The translations under genes and the position numbers were made by a program. A DNA stretch of 57,263 nt from Micromonosporaceae bacterium (GTDB lineage: Bacteria; Actinomycetota; Actinomycetes; Mycobacteriales; Micromonosporaceae). This document shows positions 43,856 to 51,823 of this stretch, in pieces. Position 1 is the stretch's first letter; each line of letters begins with the position of its first letter. The notes below the pieces were generated by a model. It made no database searches. It was not told where the DNA came from and was given only the letters and a program-made list of their open reading frames with translations. The DNA is taken from NCBI GenBank assembly GCA_009377645.1, contig WHTQ01000019.1, forward strand, positions 1-57,263, in the 5' to 3' direction.

Positions 43856-44460
43856 TGGAGTCCCTCCCGGACGAACGTTACCCGGCCCTACCGGTGGTGC
43901 TGGTCGGGTTGATGGGCGTCGGCAAGACCACCGTGGCCACCCGGCTGGCGGCGGCGCTGGGCCGGTCGCTGCGGGACAGCGACGAGGACCTGGAGCAGGA
44001 GTACGGGGCGAGCGCGGCCGAGCTGTTCGAGCAGCACGGTGCCGGGGTGCTCCACGAGCGGGAGGCGGCCCAGCTGCGCGACGCGCTGGCCGAGCTCCCG
44101 CCGCCGGTGATCGCGGCGGCGGCCAGCGTGATCGAGGACCGGCCGTCCCGGGCCGTGCTCGCGGACGCGTACGTGGTCTGGCTGGACGCGCCACCCGACC
44201 TGCTGGCGCAGCGGCTCCGCAAGACGATCGGCAGCCCGGACCGGGGCGGGCACCGGCCGCGGTTCCAGCTCGACCTGGACCGGATGATGGCCCGGCAGTA
44301 CGCGCGCCGAGCGCCGTTGTTCCGTCAGGTGGCCGACCTGGTCGTGGCGGTCGTGGACAGCCCGCCGGACCGGACCGTGGCGACCGTCCTGGCGGCGCTG
44401 GGGGCGGCCGGCCGGCCGGGAGGCGGCCGATCGATTGACCGGCCCGGACCGCCGCCCTAG
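43843..44460 (+). CDS. Shikimate-kinase-fold P-loop protein lacking the Gly-Gly-Gly substrate motif
   Basis: 205 residues. Walker A LVGLMGVGKTTVATRLA, then DSDEDLEQEYG (the AroK Asp-x-Asp position) and LHEREAAQLRDAL (Arg-Glu-x-Glu-like) make this a shikimate-kinase superfamily member. In place of the Gly-Gly-Gly loop that binds shikimate it has PPVIAAAASVIEDRP, and no aro genes are nearby. The lid RPRFQLDLDRMMARQYARRA is of AroK type. The true substrate may be another small hydroxylated molecule. Starts ATG 43843 and ATG 43855 are both possible. It is divergent from the YjbR gene with overlapping start regions. Confidence 0.75.
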   Translation: MEPPMESLPDERYPALPVVLVGLMGVGKTTVATRLAAALGRSLRDSDEDLEQEYGASAAELFEQHGAGVLHEREAAQLRDALAELPPPVIAAAASVIEDRPSRAVLADAYVVWLDAPPDLLAQRLRKTIGSPDRGGHRPRFQLDLDRMMARQYARRAPLFRQVADLVVAVVDSPPDRTVATVLAALGAAGRPGGGRSIDRPGPPP

Positions 44461-44469
44461 GGTCTGGGG

Positions 44470-45231
44470 ATGACCGTCCTCTCCGAGCTCCTCGATGCGA
44501 TCGACGGCGGCGCCGTCGAGGTGATCGACCTGACCGCCCCGCTGACCGCGCAGACCCCGATCCTGACCCTCCCGGAGCAGTTCGGGCAGACTGTCCCGTT
44601 CGGACTGACCGAGATCAGCCGGTACGACGAGCGCGGCCCGGCGTGGTACTGGAACAACATCTCGACCGGTGAGCACACCGGCACCCATTTCGACGCGCCG
44701 ATCCACTGGGTGACCGGCCGGGGCGGCGACGACGTGTCGCAGGTGCCGGCCGACCGGCTGGTCGCCCGGGCCGCGGTGCTGGACTTCACCGCCGAGGCAG
44801 CCGCGGACCCGGACTTCCTGCTGCAGGTCGACCACGTCCGGGCCTGGGAGCGGGAGCACGGGCCGCTGCCGGCCGGCGGCTGGCTGCTGTTCCGCACCGG
44901 CTGGGACGCCCGTTCCGGGGACCCGGCCGCCTATGCGAACAACGGCCACACGCCTGGCATCTCGGTCGAGTGTGCCCGGTGGCTGGCCGAGCGGGCGCCG
45001 ATCATCGGGATCGGGGTGGAGACGGTCGGCACCGACGCCGCGGCGGCGCACTCGTTCGACCCGCCGTTCCCGTGCCACGCGCTGCTGCTGGGCGCGGACA
45101 AGTACGGCCTTACCCAGCTGCAGAACCTGTCCCGGCTGCCACCGACCGGGGCGGTGGTGCTGGCCGGGCCGCTGCCGATCGTCGGCGGCTCCGGCAGCCC
45201 GGCCCGGGTGCTGGCGCTCGTGGAGCGGTGA
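44470..45231 (+). CDS. Cyclase family metal-dependent hydrolase (kynurenine-formamidase-like)
   Basis: 253 residues. The metal site HTGTHFDAPIHW matches the His-x-Gly-Thr-His-x-Asp-x-Pro-x-His motif of the cyclase/KynB family, with a further PPFPCHALLLGADKYGLTQL segment near the C-terminus. The family hydrolyses formamides, isatin or ring carbonyls. Its stop overlaps the GTG of the thiamine-diphosphate enzyme (GTGA), so the two genes are co-translated and probably act in one catabolic route. Kynurenine as substrate is not supported, because no other tryptophan-degradation genes are visible. Confidence 0.85.
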   Translation: MTVLSELLDAIDGGAVEVIDLTAPLTAQTPILTLPEQFGQTVPFGLTEISRYDERGPAWYWNNISTGEHTGTHFDAPIHWVTGRGGDDVSQVPADRLVARAAVLDFTAEAAADPDFLLQVDHVRAWEREHGPLPAGGWLLFRTGWDARSGDPAAYANNGHTPGISVECARWLAERAPIIGIGVETVGTDAAAAHSFDPPFPCHALLLGADKYGLTQLQNLSRLPPTGAVVLAGPLPIVGGSGSPARVLALVER

Positions 45232-46886
45232 GCCGGATGCAGGTCGCCGAGGCGGTGGGGCGGGCGCTGGCCGGGTACGGCGTCCGGGAGGTCTTCGGGG
45301 TGGTCGGCTCCGGCAACTTCCACGTCACCAACGCGCTGGTCGCGGCCGGGGCCCGGTTCGTGGCGGCGGCCCACGAGGGCGGCGCGGCCACGATGGCCGA
45401 CGCCTACGCCCGGGTGTCCGGCCGGCCCGGGGTGCTGTCCGTCCACCAGGGACCGGGGGTCACCAACGCGCTGACCGGGCTCACCGAGGCGGCCAAGAGC
45501 CGCACCCCGCTGCTGGTGCTGGCCGCCGAGGCGACCGCCCCGCGGTCCAACTTCTTCGTCGACCTGGCGGGGGTGGCGACCGCGCTCGGCGCCGGCTACG
45601 TCCGGGTCCGCTCCGAACATCAGATGTACGCGGACCTGGCCATCGCGTACCGGCTGGCGACCGACCCGCCGGGCGGCACCGTGGTGCTCGGGCTGCCGCT
45701 GGACGTGCAGAACGCGGACGCCCCGGCGCCGCCGCCCGGTCCCGGTCCCGGCGCGCCGGTCCGGCCGCCCCCGGCCGAGCAGGTGGCGGCGCTGATGGCG
45801 GCGCTGCGCGGGGCCCGCCGGCCGGTGTTCATCGCCGGCCGGGGAGCGGCCCGGCAGCCGGCCGGCGCCGCCCGCGCCGCGCTGACCGGGCTGGCCGACC
45901 GGTGCGGGGCGCTGCTGGCGGTCTCGGCGGCCGCCAACGGGCTGTTCGCCGGCGACCCGTGGGACCTGGGCATCTCCGGCGGGTTCGCCTCGCCGCTGGC
46001 CGCCGAGCTGATCTCCGGCGCGGACCTGGTGGTGGCCTGGGGGAGCACCCTGAATATGTGGACCACCCGGCACGGCCGGCTGATCCCGCCGGACGCCACG
46101 GTGGTGCAGGTGGACCGGGACCCGGCGGCGATCGGGGTCAACCGGCCGGTGGACCTGGCGGTGACCGGCGACGTCACTCTGATCGCCACCGCCGCGGCCG
46201 CCGAGCTGGCCGCGGCTGCGTCGGGAGCCGGCTGGCGCACGCCCGAGCTGGCCGACCGGATCGCCGGCTCGGTCCGGTGGCGGGACCTGCCCTACCCGGA
46301 CCGTTCCGGCCCCACCCAGATCGACCCGCGGACGTTGAGCATCGCCCTGGACGAGCTGCTGCCGGCCGCCCGTACCGTCGCGGTGGACTCCGGCAACTTC
46401 ATGGGCTACCCGTCGGCGTACCTGTCGGTGCCCGACCCGGCCGGGTTCTGCTTCACGCAGGCGTTCCAGTCGATCGGGCTCGGGCTGGCCAGCGCGATCG
46501 GGGCGGCCGTGGCGCGGCCGGACCGGCTGCCGGTGGCGGCGCTGGGCGACGGCGGGTTCCTGATGTCGGTGGCCGAGCTGGCCACCGCCGTACGGCTCGG
46601 CCTGCCGCTGCTGGTCGTGGTCTACAACGACGCCGCCTACGGCGCGGAGGTGCACCACTTCCGGCCGGACGGGCATCCACTGGAGACGGTCACGTTCCCG
46701 GACACCGACCTGGCCCGGATCGGGCAGGGCTTCGGGTGCGCCGGGGTGACCGTGCGCACCACCGCCGACCTGGCCGGCGTGCGGGACTGGCTGGCCGGCC
46801 CGCGGGACCGCCCGCTGGTGGTCGACGCGAAGGTGGCCGACGTCGGCGGCGCCTGGTGGCTGGCCGAGGCGTTCCGCGGCCATTGA
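45228..46886 (+). CDS. Thiamine-diphosphate-dependent enzyme (acetolactate synthase/decarboxylase-like)
   Basis: 552 residues in the three-domain ThDP order. Domain 1 has the activating Glu in AAHEGGAATMADAYARVSG and HQGPGVTNALTGL; the middle domain (~190-330) has a Rossmann-like VVAWGSTLNMWTTRH; domain 3 has the ThDP motif GDGGFLMSVAELATAVRL ending in VVYNDAAYG. The activating Glu is in place, so the enzyme should be active. Substrate clues are poor: it could be a decarboxylase or a C-C hydrolase rather than a true acetolactate synthase, and no small regulatory subunit is adjacent. GTG 45228 overlaps the cyclase stop; ATG 45237 is the alternative start. Confidence 0.85.
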   Translation: MSRMQVAEAVGRALAGYGVREVFGVVGSGNFHVTNALVAAGARFVAAAHEGGAATMADAYARVSGRPGVLSVHQGPGVTNALTGLTEAAKSRTPLLVLAAEATAPRSNFFVDLAGVATALGAGYVRVRSEHQMYADLAIAYRLATDPPGGTVVLGLPLDVQNADAPAPPPGPGPGAPVRPPPAEQVAALMAALRGARRPVFIAGRGAARQPAGAARAALTGLADRCGALLAVSAAANGLFAGDPWDLGISGGFASPLAAELISGADLVVAWGSTLNMWTTRHGRLIPPDATVVQVDRDPAAIGVNRPVDLAVTGDVTLIATAAAAELAAAASGAGWRTPELADRIAGSVRWRDLPYPDRSGPTQIDPRTLSIALDELLPAARTVAVDSGNFMGYPSAYLSVPDPAGFCFTQAFQSIGLGLASAIGAAVARPDRLPVAALGDGGFLMSVAELATAVRLGLPLLVVVYNDAAYGAEVHHFRPDGHPLETVTFPDTDLARIGQGFGCAGVTVRTTADLAGVRDWLAGPRDRPLVVDAKVADVGGAWWLAEAFRGH

Positions 46887-46897
46887 CCCGATCTTTT

Positions 46898-46964
46898 GGC
46901 GCTGATCATGAACTTAGGGACATGGTCGGGGCGCGGTTCCGTCCCCAACGTCATGATCAACGCC
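46898..46964. terminator. Imperfect 24-bp-arm inverted repeat (hairpin) after the ThDP gene
   Basis: Arms 46898-46921 and 46941-46964 pair at 20 of 24 positions (two more as G-U) around a 19-nt loop. It starts 11 nt after the ThDP enzyme's stop and ends 33 nt before the phosphopantetheinyl transferase start. The arm TGATCATGA core looks like a dispersed intergenic palindrome. Loop length equals that of the 26607-26677 hairpin. Confidence 0.6.
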
Positions 46965-46997
46965 CGTTGGGTGCGGACCGGATCTACACTCCACCCG

Positions 46998-47675
46998 GTG
47001 GAGGTCGTGGAGGTCGAGGTGTGGTGGGGGCGACCGAGCCAACAGCTGCCGTGGCACGCGGACCTGCTGGACGCCACCGAACGGCGGCGGCGGGCGGCGT
47101 TTCGGCGCCCAGCCGACCAGGCCAGGTTCACGGTGGCCACCGCGGTGCTGAAGCTGGCCGCCGGGCAGCGGCTCGGGCTGGCCGCCGACCGGGTCACCAT
47201 CGACCGCACCTGTGCCGACTGTGGACGGCCGCACGGCCGGCCCCGGCTGCCCGGCCACGACCTGGCGGCGTCGATCTCCCACTCCGGCGACCGGGTGCTG
47301 GTCGGCCTGACCGGCGGCGCGCCGGTCGGGGTGGACGTGGAGGAGATCTCCCGGGTGGACCCGGACGAGCTGGCCGGCCACGTGCTCGGCACCGGCGAGG
47401 CGGCGCCGACCCGGCCGGAGTTCTTCTGCTACTGGACCCGCAAGGAGGCGGTCGTCAAGGCCACCGGGGACGGGCTGCGGATGCCGCTGTCCGAGGTGGT
47501 GGTCACCCCGCCCGGCGAGCCGCCGCGGCTGCTGCGGTACGGCGACCGGGCGGAGCTGGCGACCTGCCTGGCCGACCTGGACGGCGGCGACGGGTACGCG
47601 GCCGCGGTGGCGGTGCTCGGGGCCGGCCCGCTGCGGGTGCACCGCCGGGACGCCACCGCCCTGCTCACTCCATGA
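46998..47675 (+). CDS. 4'-Phosphopantetheinyl transferase, Sfp type
   Basis: 225 residues. Conserved blocks: the N-terminal VEVWWGRPSQQLPWHADLLD, then P1-like ASISHSGDRVLVGLTG, the Mg-binding PVGVDVEEISR (Asp-x-Glu) and FFCYWTRKEAVVKATGDGL (the Trp-x-x-Lys-Glu motif). Sfp-type enzymes attach phosphopantetheine from CoA to carrier proteins of polyketide, peptide and fatty acid synthases. No such synthase is in this window, so it presumably serves clusters elsewhere. GTG 46998 (VEVVEVEV) is chosen; the longer frame would run through the hairpin. The start is leader-poor, with no clear ribosome site. Confidence 0.88.
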   Translation: MEVVEVEVWWGRPSQQLPWHADLLDATERRRRAAFRRPADQARFTVATAVLKLAAGQRLGLAADRVTIDRTCADCGRPHGRPRLPGHDLAASISHSGDRVLVGLTGGAPVGVDVEEISRVDPDELAGHVLGTGEAAPTRPEFFCYWTRKEAVVKATGDGLRMPLSEVVVTPPGEPPRLLRYGDRAELATCLADLDGGDGYAAAVAVLGAGPLRVHRRDATALLTP

Positions 47676-48776
47676 TCAACGGGTTCGGTCGACCAGCTCC
47701 TGGCGGAGGCGGTGCAGGGCGGCCTTGATCAGCCGGGACACGTGCATCTGCGAGACCCCGGTCGAGGAGGCGATCTGGGACTGGGTCATCTCGTAGTAGA
47801 AGCGCATCGTGAGGATCCGCTGCTCGCGCTCGGGGAGGGTGGCGATCATCGCCGGTACGGCGGTCCGGTTCTCGACCGCGGCGAGCTCCGGGTCGTCGCC
47901 GCCGACCAGGTCCGCCAGGGTGGATCCGGACTCGCCATCGCCCACCGGGATGGACAGCGACACCGACTGGTAGGCCTGGGCCGCCTCGACGGCCTGCAGC
48001 ACCGCCGCGGTCCCGACCTGCAGGTGCTCGGCCAGCTCGGTGATGCTCGGGGAGCGGCCGAGCCGCTGGGTCAGCTCGTCCCGGGCCACGTTGAGCGCCA
48101 ACCGCAGCTCCTTGTGCCGGCGCGGCACCGTGATCGCCCAGGTCCGGTCCCGGAAGTGCCGTCGCAGCTCACCGAGGATGGTCGGCTTCGCGTACGCGAC
48201 GAACTCCCGCCCCCGGGCCGGGTCGTACCCGTCGACGGCCTTGAGCAGACCGATCATCGCCACCTGCCGGAGGTCCTCGAACGGCTCCCCGCGGTTGGCG
48301 AACCGCCGGGCCAGCGAGGTCGCGAACGGCATCCCGGCGGCGACCACCCGGTCCCGGATCCGGTCCCGTTCGGCGGCGCCGGGCCGGAGCTGGCTCATGG
48401 CGTCTAACATGGACACTGTCAGCTCACTGGCGGCGGACTCGTGGTGGGGCGGGGGGGCAGGCTGGTCGTAGACCCCCAGCCGCTTCGCCACGCCGGCGAT
48501 CTCCAGCAGGTCTAGCACCACGCCGTGCGCCCCGGCCACCCGCAGGATCCGGCCGCTGGCCTCGGCCTGGCGGCGGACCTGCAGCAGCACCCCGACCGCG
48601 GTGCAGTCGGCGAACCGGACCTGGGAGACGTCCACCACCACGTCGCACCGGGCTGCGGCCAGCGCCTGCGAGAGCGCCTGCCGCAGCTGTGGCGCCGAGG
48701 CCAGATCGAGCTCCCCGCGGATCACCAACCGGTGATCCGCTCGGCTGCGACGGGTCTCGACTTGTAACGCGTCCAT
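47676..48776 (-). CDS. STAS domain fused to a SigB/SigF-family sigma factor
   Basis: 366 residues in one continuous frame. Residues ~1-105 are an anti-anti-sigma STAS domain (LVIRGELDLASAPQLRQAL, then VVVDVSQVRFADCTAVGVLL). From ~135 on it is a SigB/SigF/SigG-type sigma factor: region 2 (FEDLRQVAMIGLLKAVDGYD), region 3 (LTQRLGRSPSITELAEHLQV) and region 4 (LPEREQRILTMRFYYEMTQS, with MHVSRLI). At the STAS phosphosite, the residue after the conserved Asp is Cys (ADCTA) instead of Ser/Thr. ATG 48776 follows GAGG at ~8 nt. It forms a partner-switch cluster with the flanking STAS genes. Confidence 0.88.
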   Translation of the reverse strand: MDALQVETRRSRADHRLVIRGELDLASAPQLRQALSQALAAARCDVVVDVSQVRFADCTAVGVLLQVRRQAEASGRILRVAGAHGVVLDLLEIAGVAKRLGVYDQPAPPPHHESAASELTVSMLDAMSQLRPGAAERDRIRDRVVAAGMPFATSLARRFANRGEPFEDLRQVAMIGLLKAVDGYDPARGREFVAYAKPTILGELRRHFRDRTWAITVPRRHKELRLALNVARDELTQRLGRSPSITELAEHLQVGTAAVLQAVEAAQAYQSVSLSIPVGDGESGSTLADLVGGDDPELAAVENRTAVPAMIATLPEREQRILTMRFYYEMTQSQIASSTGVSQMHVSRLIKAALHRLRQELVDRTR

Positions 48777-48856
48777 GCGGTCGCCCTCGTCTCGCACCTG
48801 GCTGCCGGAGGCGTGTCTTGTTCTGTTCCCCCGACCGGGACGCGGTAAACCACAGG

Positions 48857-49630
48857 TCAGCGACGTGAGCCGGGGCCGACCAGGTCCCGGTGCGGATGCC
48901 GGGCCGCCCACAGGCTGGCCCACACCACCTTGCCGTCCGGCAGCAGCAGGTTGCCCCAGGAGGTCGCCACCGAGTCCACGATCAGCAGCCCCCGGCCGTG
49001 GTCGTCGGACTCGCCGGGCGACTGCAGCCGGGCCGGCGCCGCGGTGCGGTCCTGGACCGAGAGTCGCAGCTGCTGGTCCCACAGCGTGATCCGGAGGTCG
49101 ATCCGGGTGCCGGCGTGCCGGACCGCGTTGGTCACCAGCTCCGAGGCGACGATCTCGGCCGGGATGACCGAGCCGGCCAGGTGCCAGCTGGCGCAGGCCT
49201 CGGCGGCCAGCTCGCGGGCGGCCCGCGGGGCGTGGATGGTCGGTTCCAGCCGCTGCCGCAGCCGCTGCGGCAGCGGCAGCGCGGCGGCCTCGCCCAGCGC
49301 CGCCTCGAACGTGGGATGGATCGGCAGGTCCCGGACCACGTCGGTGCGTCGCAGCGCCGCCGCCACGGCCGCCGAAGGGCCGCACAGCAGCAGCCGGGCG
49401 CCGGGCCAGTTGGCGGCCTGCCCGGCGGCGGCGGCGAAGACCTGCGCCGCCACCCCGTCGGCGGAGGTGAGGCCGGAGAGGTCCACGATCACCGAGGTCG
49501 GCTCCTCCACGAGCGCCTCGAGAACGGCCTTCCGGACCGCCGCACCGGCGGATGGAGTCAGCTCGCCGCGAAGCCGGACCACCGCGATCGGGAACCGGTG
49601 GTCGAGCCGGTAGGTCAGCGGTTGCGTCAT
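48857..49630 (-). CDS. STAS domain fused to an RsbW-like HATPase (anti-sigma kinase)
   Basis: 257 residues. The N-terminal STAS domain (~10-110, VVRLRGELTPSAGAAVRKAV, then VIVDLSGLTSADGVAAQVFA) lacks Ser/Thr after the conserved Asp (SADGV). The C-terminal HATPase_c domain (~135-250) has the N-box EIVASELVTNAVRHAG and the G-box DDHGRGLLIVDSVATSWG of RsbW/SpoIIAB-type anti-sigma kinases. The usual antagonist and kinase are thus fused, with a STAS half that cannot be phosphorylated at the normal site. ATG 49630 has no strong ribosome site. It lies upstream of, and on the same strand as, the STAS-sigma gene, ~80 bp apart. Confidence 0.88.
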   Translation of the reverse strand: MTQPLTYRLDHRFPIAVVRLRGELTPSAGAAVRKAVLEALVEEPTSVIVDLSGLTSADGVAAQVFAAAAGQAANWPGARLLLCGPSAAVAAALRRTDVVRDLPIHPTFEAALGEAAALPLPQRLRQRLEPTIHAPRAARELAAEACASWHLAGSVIPAEIVASELVTNAVRHAGTRIDLRITLWDQQLRLSVQDRTAAPARLQSPGESDDHGRGLLIVDSVATSWGNLLLPDGKVVWASLWAARHPHRDLVGPGSRR

Positions 49631-49752
49631 GGGTGAGTGGGCCTAACCTTCGCGGACCGGGTCGGGCGGCCGTTGGTGTGCTACCTTACATAGTCGATCC
49701 CACCAGCCAGTACCCGGTGACGGGGCGGCTCAACCAGCCGGTCGGAGGCGTG

Positions 49753-50064
49753 GTGAAGGTGACGACGGTTGCCGGTGACCGCCCCGGGGCGGCCACCCTG
49801 CTGCTCACCGGCGAGCTGGATCTCGCCAGCACCGGCAGCTTCGAGCAGCGGGTGGACGAGCTGCTCGCCGCCGGGATCGACCAGCTGGTGGTCGACCTGA
49901 GCGCGCTCACGTTCTGCGACTCGGTCGGGCTGAGTGGGCTGGTCCGGGCGAAGAACCGGTGCGAGCAACGAGGTGGTTCGCTGGGGGTCTCCGGCTCCCG
50001 GGGGCAGGTGGCCCAGGTGCTCGGGATCTCCGGCCTGCTGGGGACGCTGGCCACCGACGACTGA
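49753..50064 (+). CDS. Free-standing STAS anti-sigma factor antagonist (RsbV-like)
   Basis: 103 residues, the size of RsbV/SpoIIAA. TLLLTGELDLASTGSFEQRV and LVVDLSALTFCDSVGLSGLV keep the canonical Ser directly after the conserved Asp (CDSVG), the position phosphorylated by RsbW-type kinases. It is the only STAS domain of the three here that keeps the phosphosite, so it is the likely switch for the HATPase fusion next door. GTG 49750, 49753 or 49759 can all be starts behind GGAGG (49744-49748). It converges with the second sigma gene and is divergent from the STAS-HATPase gene. Confidence 0.82.
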   Translation: MKVTTVAGDRPGAATLLLTGELDLASTGSFEQRVDELLAAGIDQLVVDLSALTFCDSVGLSGLVRAKNRCEQRGGSLGVSGSRGQVAQVLGISGLLGTLATDD

Positions 50065-50116
50065 GCCGCCCGGCGATCCCGGGGCAACCGGGCCTACCCC
50101 GGACTGTCCGCCGGGG

Positions 50117-50950
50117 CTATCCGCGGTCTCGCAGCTGCTCGCGCAGCTCGCCGAGGATCCGGGCGAGCAGCCGGGACACGTGCATCTGGGAGATCCCGAT
50201 CCGCTCGGCGATCTGACCCTGCGTGAGGTTGCCGCCGAACCGCAGCGCCAGGATCCGCCGGGACCGCTCCGGCAGCGCCGCCACCGCCGGGGCCACCACC
50301 ATCCGCTCCTCGGCCCGGGCCAGCCCGTCGTCCTCGGCACCGAGCAGCTCACCGAGCACCGCCTGGTCCCCGGCCGGTCCGGTCGGTGCGTCCAGCGACG
50401 CCGCCGCGTACGCGCGGGCCACCCGGATCCCCTCCCGGACCTGCTCCTCCGGCAGGCGCAGCTCGGCGGCCAGCTCGGCCTGGGTGGGCGGGCGACCCAG
50501 CCGCTGGGTCAGCGTCTCGGCCGACCGGGCGACCGCCCGTCGCAGCTCCTGCAGCCGCCGGGGCACCCGCAGGTCCCAGGTCTGGTCCCGGAAGTAGCGC
50601 TTGACCTCACCGACGATGGTCGGGACGGCGAACGCGGGGAAGTCGTTGCCGAGCTGCGGGTCGAACCGGTCGATCGCCTTTATCAGCCCGACCGTGGCGG
50701 TCTGGACCAGGTCCGGCAACGGCTCGCCCCGCCCGGCGTACCGGTGCGCCAGGTCGCGAGCCAGCGGCAGCCAGGCCACGATCGCCTGGTGCCGCACCGC
50801 CGGGCGGTCCGGGTGGTGCGGCGGCAGGGCCAGCAGGTCTCGCAGCGCCGCGTGCGGGTGGTCCGCCCCGCGAGAGGCGGCGGCCGTGGTGGTCGCGGTC
50901 GCTGCGGTCGCTGCGGTCGTGGTCGTGGTGGTCGTGGTGGTCGCGGTCAT
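50117..50950 (-). CDS. SigB/SigF-family sigma factor with a poly-Thr/Ala N-terminus
   Basis: 277 residues. After a low-complexity start (residues 1-25), the protein has region 2 (PDLVQTATVGLIKAIDRFD, then PTIVGEVKRYFRDQTWDLRV), region 3 (LTQRLGRPPTQAELAAEL) and region 4 (LPERSRRILALRFGGNLTQG, with ISQMHVSRLLARIL), typical of the SigB/SigF stress and development group controlled by RsbW-like anti-sigma factors. ATG 50950 has a strong GGGGGAGG at 9 nt. It lies within the STAS/HATPase cluster, so it is a probable target of the same switch. Confidence 0.9.
   Translation of the reverse strand: MTATTTTTTTTTAATAATATTTAAASRGADHPHAALRDLLALPPHHPDRPAVRHQAIVAWLPLARDLAHRYAGRGEPLPDLVQTATVGLIKAIDRFDPQLGNDFPAFAVPTIVGEVKRYFRDQTWDLRVPRRLQELRRAVARSAETLTQRLGRPPTQAELAAELRLPEEQVREGIRVARAYAAASLDAPTGPAGDQAVLGELLGAEDDGLARAEERMVVAPAVAALPERSRRILALRFGGNLTQGQIAERIGISQMHVSRLLARILGELREQLRDRG
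50876..50950 (-). repeat. Low-complexity trinucleotide tract at the 5' end of the second sigma gene
   Basis: The first 25 codons are almost all Thr or Ala, built from near-repeats of ACC/ACG/GCA-type triplets (plus strand: runs of GGTGGTCGT/GGTCGCTGC). Repeat units are multiples of three, so slippage would change N-terminal length rather than frame. Confidence 0.7.
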
Positions 50951-51061
50951 GGTGACGTCCTCCCCCGAGCGTGGACGCTTCCATGCGGTCCCATCGTATA
51001 TCGAGCCCGGGCGGCCGGCGGCTGGTTACCCGGAGGTAGCCGCGGCGGGTAGGTTACCTGC

Positions 51062-51823
51062 ATGTCCGATGAGAACCAGACAGTAGCGATCGTGACCGGG
51101 GCCGGGCGCGGGATCGGCGCGGCCACCGCGCACCGGCTCTCCGCCGACGGGCTGGCCGTGGCGGTGGTGGACCTGGACGAGCCGGCGGCCCGCGACACCG
51201 CCGGCCAGGTCATCGCGGCGGGTGGCCGGGCGCTGGCGGTCGGGGCCGACGTCACCGATGCCGGGGCGGTCTCGGCCGCCACCGACCGGGTCGCCGCTGA
51301 GCTGGGGCCGCCGACCGTGCTCGTGAACAACGCCGGCGTACTGCGCGATAACCTGCTGTTCAAGATGACCGAGGACGACTGGGACACGGTCCTGCGGGTG
51401 CACCTGCGGGGAGCGTTCCTGTTCAGCCGGGCCGCCCAGGCGCACATGGTCGAGGCCGGCTGGGGGCGGATCGTCAACCTGTCCAGCCGGTCCGCCCAGG
51501 GCAACCGGGGGCAGGCCAACTACGCGGCCGCCAAGGCCGGGCTGCAGGGGCTGACCAAGACCCTGGCGATCGAGCTGGGGCCGTTCGGCATCACCGCCAA
51601 CGCGGTCGCGCCGGGCTTCATCGTCACCGAGATGACCAGGGCCACCGCGCAGCGGGTCGGGGCCGACTTCGAGCAGTTCCAGGCGCGCATCGCCGAGCAG
51701 ACCCCGGTACGCCGGGTGGGCCGGCCCGAGGACGTCGCGCATACGGTGTCCTACCTGGTCAGTGAGGGGGCGTCGTTCGTCACCGGCCAGGTGATCTACG
51801 TCGCGGGAGGTCCGTGTGACTGA
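51062..51823 (+). CDS. FabG-type short-chain dehydrogenase (3-oxoacyl-ACP reductase-like)
   Basis: 253 residues. The cofactor loop is TGAGRGIGAATAHRL, with NNAGV and the complete catalytic set: Ser in VNLSSRSAQG and Tyr-x-x-x-Lys in ANYAAAKAGLQG. The Asp at the end of strand 2 (VVDLDEP) suggests NAD(H) preference. ATG 51062. The stop overlaps the GTG of the next SDR, so the two are co-translated. The substrate may be an acyl thioester, but FabG-like sequences are broad. Confidence 0.88.
   Translation: MSDENQTVAIVTGAGRGIGAATAHRLSADGLAVAVVDLDEPAARDTAGQVIAAGGRALAVGADVTDAGAVSAATDRVAAELGPPTVLVNNAGVLRDNLLFKMTEDDWDTVLRVHLRGAFLFSRAAQAHMVEAGWGRIVNLSSRSAQGNRGQANYAAAKAGLQGLTKTLAIELGPFGITANAVAPGFIVTEMTRATAQRVGADFEQFQARIAEQTPVRRVGRPEDVAHTVSYLVSEGASFVTGQVIYVAGGPCD

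Noticed and set aside
44933-47728. Plus-strand open frame of 931 codons through the ThDP enzyme and phosphopantetheinyl transferase
   Set aside because: Translation is compositionally biased and crosses two real genes and a hairpin; it is a frame shadow.
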